From Haematobia irritans (lineage: Eukaryota; Arthropoda; Insecta; Diptera; Muscidae): a stretch of DNA of 64,000 nucleotides. Both the position numbers and the translations under genes were made by a program. The stretch covers positions 146,376,473 through 146,440,472 of the forward strand of contig NC_134399.1 of NCBI RefSeq assembly GCF_050003625.1. Direction: 5' to 3'. The notes beneath the pieces were generated by a model. That model saw only the letters and a program-made list of their open reading frames with translations, had not been told where the DNA came from and made no database searches. Positions 58,609-64,000 of this stretch are shown here, piece by piece; within the stretch, counting starts at the first letter, position 1, and each line of letters begins with the position of its first letter.

Positions 58609-60170
58609 TTATACCCTCCACCATAGGATGGGGTATATTAACTTTGTCATTCCGTTTGTAACACATCGAAATATTGCTCTAAGACCCCATAAAGTATATA
58701 TATTTTCGGGGTCGAGGTGAAATTCTGAGTCAATCTGAGCATGTCCGTCCGTCCGTCCGTCCGTCCGTCCGTATGTTGAAATCACGCTAACTTCCGAACG
58801 AAACAAGCTACTGACTTGAAACTTGGCACAAGTAGTTGTTATTGATGTAGGTTGGATGGTATTGCACATGGGCCATATCGGTTCACTTTTACGTATAGCC
58901 CCCATATAAACGGACCCCCAAATTTGGCTTGCGATTGCTCTAAGAGAAGCAAATTTCATCCGATCCGGCTGAAATTTGGTACTTGGTGTTAGTATATGGT
59001 CTCTAACAACCATGCAAAAATTGGTCCACATCGGTCCATAATTGTATAAAGACCCAATATAAACCGATCCCCCTATTTGGCTTGCGGAGCCTCTAAGAGA
59101 AGCAGGTGTTAGGTATTAGTATATGGTCTCTAATGACCATGCAAAAATTGGTCCACATCGGTCAATTATTAATATATAGCCCCCATATAAACCGATCACC
59201 AGATTTGACCTCCGGAGCCTCTTGGAAGACCAAAATTCATCTGATGCAGTTGAAATTTGGTACGTGGTGTTAATATATGGCCTCAAACACCCATGCAAAA
59301 ATGGGTCGAAATCGGTCAATAATTATATATAGGCCCCATATAAACCGATCCCCAGATTTGATCTCCGGAGCCTCTTGAAGGAGCAAAATTCATCTGATCC
59401 GGTTGAAATTTACAACGTGATGTTAGTATAAGGCCGCTAATAACCATGCCAAAATTGGTCCATATCGGTCTATAGATATATATAGCCGATCCCAAATCAC
59501 ACAAAAATTGGTTCATATTGGTTCATAATAATGGTTGCCACACGAGCCAAAAATAATCTACCAAAATTTTATTTTTATAGAAAACATTGTCAAAATGTTA
59601 TTTCTATAGAAAAATTTGTCAAAATTTTATTTCAATAGAAAATTTTGTTAAAATTTTATTTCTTTAGAAAATTTTATTTCTATAGAAAATTTTGTCTAAA
59701 TTTTGTTTCTATTCAAAATTTTGTCAAAATTTTATTTCTATCGAAAATTTTGTCAAAATTTTATTTCTATAGAAATTTTTGTCAAAATTTTATTTCTATA
59801 GAAAATTTTGTTAAAATTTTATTTCTATAGAAAATTTTTTCCAAATTTTATTTCTATAGAAAATTTTTTCCAAATTTTACTTCTATAGAAAATGTTGTCA
59901 AAATTTTATTTTGTCAAAATTTTATTTCTATAGAAACTTTAATTATATACGTATTTAATCGGCCTTTTTAGTTTAGTATATACCACGTATGGACTATGTG
60001 GTATATATTACGGTGTTAGGAAGTATTAAGATACCTTGCCATCGGCAAGTGTTACCGCAACCTAAGTAATTCGATTGTGGATGACAGTTTTCAGTAGAAG
60101 TTTCTACGCAATCCATGGTGGAGGGTACATAAGCTTCGGCCTGGCCGAACTTACGGCCGTACATACTTGT
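58609..60170 (-). mobile_element. Helentron-like family B (B9) with internal minisatellite
   Basis: Reverse-strand: TATACCCTCCACCATAGGATG, GTCC tract, five monomers, 'ggttgccacacgagccaaaa' followed by a 29-bp array (59560-59940), then the 5' region with GGCCTGGCCGAAC and CATACTTGT. Same layout as B2 and B8. ORFs 58609-59031, 59116-59319, 59316-59516 and 59645-59830 are read-through. Confidence 0.87.
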
Positions 60171-61113
60171 TTTTAATTTTATTTCTTGTTTGAAAATTTT
60201 TGCAAAATGTTTTTACTATAGAACATTTTATGCAAATTCTATTTCTAAACACACTAGAAGCATTTTTTCTTCAATCACGAAATCAATCGATCCAATTAAT
60301 TTTTAATTGAAATGTCTTCAATCACAGAAATGATAATATCAATCACCAAAGTCAATTAAAATATTAGTTGTTTCAATTAAAAAATTAATTTATACAATTA
60401 ATTTTTGTTATTGACTTTTGTTTCAATTAAAATTTTAATTGAACATATTTATTATTTTTCTGTGCAGAAAATTTTGTCATAATTTTATTTCCACAGAAAG
60501 TGTTGTCAATTTTTTTTTCTATTGAACATTAAAGTACATCTTAATTAGAGAGGAATATTTTGCAAAATCTGCCAAAACATCAAGAATTATACCAACATAA
60601 CATAACACTTTATTGAATAGAAAAGAAATACATTTCAACTTATGAACTACAAAATTTCACTGATTTGGCTCAGCCTTATATCTAGAGTGTATATTTTGTA
60701 AGAGAAAAAATTAATGCAAAAATGGTTGATTTATATAAGGGAAACTATTAACAAAAACCAATCTACCAAACAGTAAAAAATTTACCATTTTTGGTAGAAT
60801 TCCACCAACTTTGTCAATCGTGCTTCTGGGGTCATATATATGCATATCCGCCAAATTATATATATAGTAACTACATCTAAATCTGAGCAGATTATTTTGC
60901 CCAAAATAAATAGGATTCTCTTCTGACCCAAAAGACATACTCGAATTCAATTAAAATTTTAATTAGAAAAATTTTAGTGATATTTTCTGAGTGCCCCACA
61001 TATTAGTTCAGATTTAGATGTAGCTCCCATGTACCAGATATACTTGTATAAAAGGAGTGTCACGGTAAAAGTGTCTCGATAGAGAACATTTGTTGTGAAT
61101 GAGTCCTTATTTT
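60171..61113. other. Mixed repeat debris
   Basis: Short minisatellite scraps (60176-60250 and 60475-60540); a stretch of TCAATTAAAATT-type words (60280-60440); family J at 60545-60600 and 60755-60830; a possible C-type remnant ('acatctaaatctgagcagat', 60880-60945). No gene. Confidence 0.45.
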
Positions 61114-61957
61114 TATACCATCCACCATAGAATGGTGATGGGGGTATAAAAAGTTTGTCATTCCATTTGTAACACGTCGAAATATCGATTTCCGACTATA
61201 TAAAGTATATATATTCTTGATCAGGGAGAAATTCTAAGACGATATAAGCATGTCCCTCTGTCCGTCTGTCTGTCTGTTGTAATCACGCTACAGTCTTCAA
61301 TAAAGGAGATATCGTCCTGAAATTTGTCAGAGAATCGTCTTTCGTCAGGTTTTGATAAAGCTCCCATCCAGGTCCAGATTTTGATATAGCTCCTATATAA
61401 ACCGATCCCCAGGTTTGGGGTCTTGTACTTATAGAAACCGTAGTTTTTATCCAATTTGCCTGAAATTGGAACTCTAGAGGTATTCTAGGACCATGTTTTG
61501 ATATAGCCCCCATATAGACCGATCTCACGACTTTACTTATTGGGTTTCTAGAATCCGTAGTTTCTATCCAATTTGCCTGAAATTCGAAATATAGAGGTAT
61601 TCTAGGACCATAAAGAGATGTGACGAAAATGGTGAGTATCGGTGCCTATTTTTATATAGACCGATCTCCCGATTATACTTCTTGGGCTCCTACAATCCGT
61701 AGTTTCTATCCAATTTGCTTGAAATTTAAAATCTAGAGGAATTCTAGGGCCACAGTTTTTGATATTACTCCCTTATACTTGTAAACCAGCCCTCCGATTT
61801 GGGGTCTAGATTTTTAAACTACAATTAGATGTGCTAAATACAGTGTGTATCCCTCCATGTTTTTGGCGTAGCGCCCATTAGACCGATCTTCAGATTTAAC
61901 TCCTAGGGTGTCTAGAATTTGTAGTTTTTATCCGGTTTGCCCCAAATTGAAAATATA

Positions 61958-62622
61958 ACAAGTTGGCTGATAAGTCCCCGGTCTAACAAAGAAAAACTGA
62001 TTTGTTTGTCAAAATTCGTTTTTATTATTCAACATAGTTCCCTTCAAGAGCGAAACAATGATTATAATGGCCTTCCACTTTTTTGATACCATTTTGGTAG
62101 TACTCCTTCGGTTTTGCCTCAAAATAGGCTTCAGTTTCGGCGATCACCTTTTCATTGCAGCCAAATTTTTCCCTGCGAGCATCCTTTTGAGGTCTGAGAA
62201 CAAGAAAAAGTCGATAGGGGCCAGATCTGGAGAATGCGGTGGGTTGGGAAGCAATTCGAAGCCCAATTCATGAATTTTTGCCATCGTTCTCAATGACTTG
62301 TGGCACGGTGCGTTGTCTTGGTGGAACAACACTTTTTTCTTCTTAATATGGGGCCGTTTTGCCGCGATTTCGACCTTCAAACGCTCCAATAACGCCATAT
62401 AATAGTAACTGTTGATGGTTTTTCTCTTCTCAAGATAAACGATAAAAATTATTCCATACGCGCGGCACCCATTTTGCACAGAGCTTCCGCATATCCAAAT
62501 ATTAATGAATGATATGACAAACACATTCCTTTGATATCTTTATATACTATATAAAAATAATATGCATTTAATACTAGCGACGCCATCTATGTGTCAGACC
62601 GGGGACTTATCAGCCAACCTGT
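61958..62622 (-). mobile_element. Internally deleted Himar1-like mariner
   Basis: Both terminal repeats survive: ACAAGTTGGCTGATAAGTCC at the left and GGACTTATCAGCCAACCTGT at the right, with TA outside each (61956-61957 and 62623-62624). Only 665 bp of about 1.3 kb remains; most of the leader and the N-terminal coding region are gone. In principle it could be moved by a transposase acting in trans. Confidence 0.92.
62144..62450 (-). pseudogene. Mariner transposase, C-terminal core only
   Basis: The readable part starts at GIIFIVYLEKRKTINSYYYM and includes FHQDNAPCHKSLRTMA (second Asp) and SPDLAPIDFFLF (third Asp; Ser of PSD changed to Ile). A frameshift after LKRMLAGK ends the open frame, though the downstream coding text continues towards 62040. 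The first catalytic Asp and the DNA-binding region are deleted; residues before GII in the open frame come from the deletion joint. Not functional. Confidence 0.88.
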
Positions 62623-63204
62623 TACTGGCATTTTAGACCCACAAAAAAGTGTATATGATTTAGTTTTTATCGGTCCATTTGGTAAGGCTTCCATATAGAC
62701 CGATTTTAGATCTTGAAGGTACAGAAGGTGCACTGATCATGGAAATAGCTTGAAACTGAAAGTAAAATTTTCAGATTTTACTTCTAATAAGCACTTAAAT
62801 AAATGGGGTAAAACTCTACAGATTTTAGATTTCAAATCAAGGCGTTATTTCATTATTTACTTGCACACTTACAAGAGATGTTTATGATTCCTCTAAAACT
62901 TAAACAAAAAATGGTTCTTATAAATCCAAAATTTCATTTAATCTTCCTAGGTAGAATCTTTACATTTATATTCGGAAAGCGTACTGGTTGAACTGATCCG
63001 CTTGGGAAAATATCTGTCATCAAACCCCCCCTGAAATTTTCAAAGGAAACTATTATATTTGATTCATGGTGGTGGGTATTTAAGATTCGGCCCGGCCGAA
63101 CTTACTGCTGTATATGCTTGTTTTTTGTTTGTTTGCTATGACATCTTTGAAAAATATTTAATATACATCAAGTTATTGAACAGACAATATCATATTTTTT
63201 CATC

Positions 63205-63440
63205 GTGTTAAAAATTTCGAATTGTGTACCAGAAAGTGGTGATTTGCGGAAAGTACGAGTATTAATTTTTTGTTGTCATTTGATGAAAAGTTCTGCAGAG
63301 TCGCATCGATCAGAACCAACATGCAAAATATGGTTTCAAAGGTTCAGAAATAATGATATTGATGTGAGAAATGAAGAACGTGGAAGACCACCAAAAAAAG
63401 TTTGAAGACGCCGTAGTGGATGGTTATGACCCCAAAAACC
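63205..63440 (+). pseudogene. Mariner transposase N-terminal fragment (other subfamily)
   Basis: 'RKVRVLIFCCHLMKSSAESHR' then CKIWFQRFRNNDIDVRNEERGRP resembles the first helix-turn-helix of mauritiana/SETMAR-type mariner transposases (the AAESHR...WFQRFKSGDFDV pattern, from memory). About 15 residues between ESHR and the EPTCKIWF segment are missing. A one-base loss in the A-run at 63395-63401 ends the frame; the next frame continues FEDAVVDGYDPKN. No terminal repeats or catalytic core nearby. Subfamily assignment is tentative. Confidence 0.65.
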
Positions 63441-64000
63441 CCAATGTGCACTTAACATATATGTGAGATTTATTCTTGTAAAATCGCCAACGCTACACAA
63501 ATGCCTCAAGTTTGCATTTACTTCAAACGAATATGTAGTGCACTACAAATCATAAATTCATTTTTGTGAAACTATATAAAAATAGCTTCAGATTTAAATA
63601 TAACCATATTTTTTACCATTGTGCTTCGCTTGATGGTCGATTTAACCTTATGCGTCTATGATTCATTTATATTTTGATTTAACTTCCATCCTCATCAAAT
63701 AATTGACACAATTTTATTCAGATTTATGGTTTTGTTAGGCAAAAATTTTCTCTACGATTTTGTAAAAACTATAGAAATATACAAATTTTGGGTCAGATTT
63801 TAACATGTGGAAATATTATATGTAGCTATTATATGTAGCTCCCAAAAATTTGAAGGTCTTGAGATGTTATCGAAAATGTTCGTCTACAAAATGGTGGAAT
63901 GCAGAATATAGTCAGACTTTATACTTTTTTAGTGGGTTTTCGTGCCGGTCCTAAGACTTTATTATTCATTGTGTACACACAGAAAACAGATTGGTTGGAA
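63441..64000 (-). repeat. Unassigned DNA, then a decayed family C-like remnant
   Basis: At 63590-63925 'cagatttaaatataac', 'atatgtagctccc' and 'ctacaaaatggtggaatgc' followed by 'agaatatagtcagac' match C/D monomers and the 5' end in reverse, heavily decayed. The rest holds nothing recognisable. Confidence 0.5.

Larger units (their letters stand above)
61114..63122 (-). mobile_element. Helentron-like family A (A6), with nested mariner
   Basis: Reverse-strand A element: TATACCATCCACCATAGAAT end, GTCCGTCTGTCTGTCTG, diverged monomers, mariner at 61958-62622, 5' unique region, and CGGCCCGGCCGAAC...TATATGCTTGT. ORFs 61221-61454 and 61283-61528 are read-through. Confidence 0.82.

Overview
The window looks like non-coding nuclear DNA of a higher fly, most likely a muscid-type calyptrate (Haematobia, Stomoxys or Musca relatives). 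This is inferred from a mariner transposase that, from memory of the family, is almost identical to Himar1 of the horn fly, and from DINE-1/Helentron-like repeats of the kind common in flies. I find no convincing host exon, rRNA or complete tRNA gene. Long gaps between repeats are AT-rich with short random ORFs, so the window is plausibly intronic or intergenic. Most ORFs over 60 codons lie in tandem repeats whose lengths keep a frame open.

Four related families of long, probably non-autonomous DINE-1/Helentron-like elements dominate and are called A, B, C and D here. Each has one end with a GC palindrome after ACAAGT, internal tandem monomers of about 153 bp, a GTCT/CAGA-type microsatellite and a terminal TATACCC...GGGTATA stem. 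A: 8384-8786, 9339-10946, 12142-14052, 29034-31150, 52250-54412, 61114-63122. B: 14165-14748, 17942-19220, 22381-23894, 31393-32510, 35331-36823, 40908-41792, 45406-48920, 51129-56005, 58609-60170. C: 37679-39668 plus fragments. D: 24208-27452. A 29-bp AT minisatellite recurs both inside B elements and as free arrays up to 1.7 kb.

Cut-and-paste transposons lie around or inside these. They are a tandemly duplicated DD41D-type Tc1/mariner fragment (770-2890), a Himar1-like mariner with an intact 348-codon transposase (16730-17941), an internally deleted mariner (61958-62622), a mariner N-terminal scrap (63205-63440), a broken DD37E Tc1-type element (45668-46962), a piggyBac transposase pseudogene split by another element (42818-45213), a MULE-like element with 125-bp inverted repeats and a 9-bp target duplication (25501-27225), a hAT-type MITE (56343-56484), a Harbinger-type MITE (50108-50438), a TA-targeting family E (three copies) and a TA-flanked element G. 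Four tRNA-derived SINEs are present, three with clear target duplications.

Nesting gives relative ages: A5 in G in B8; the MULE-like element in D in a foldback palindrome; a Harbinger-type MITE in E2; E1 in piggyBac; Tc1 in B7; a SINE in A4; a deleted mariner in A6. The most unusual structure is at 22198-27622, where a long foldback palindrome carries a B element in one arm and a D element at the mirror-image position of the other, in mirror orientation. Next are the 153-bp spacing shared by all four Helentron-like families and the GC-cored hairpin array in the MULE-like element. I saw no sign of a new defence or biosynthetic system; what is new here, if anything, is repeat architecture.
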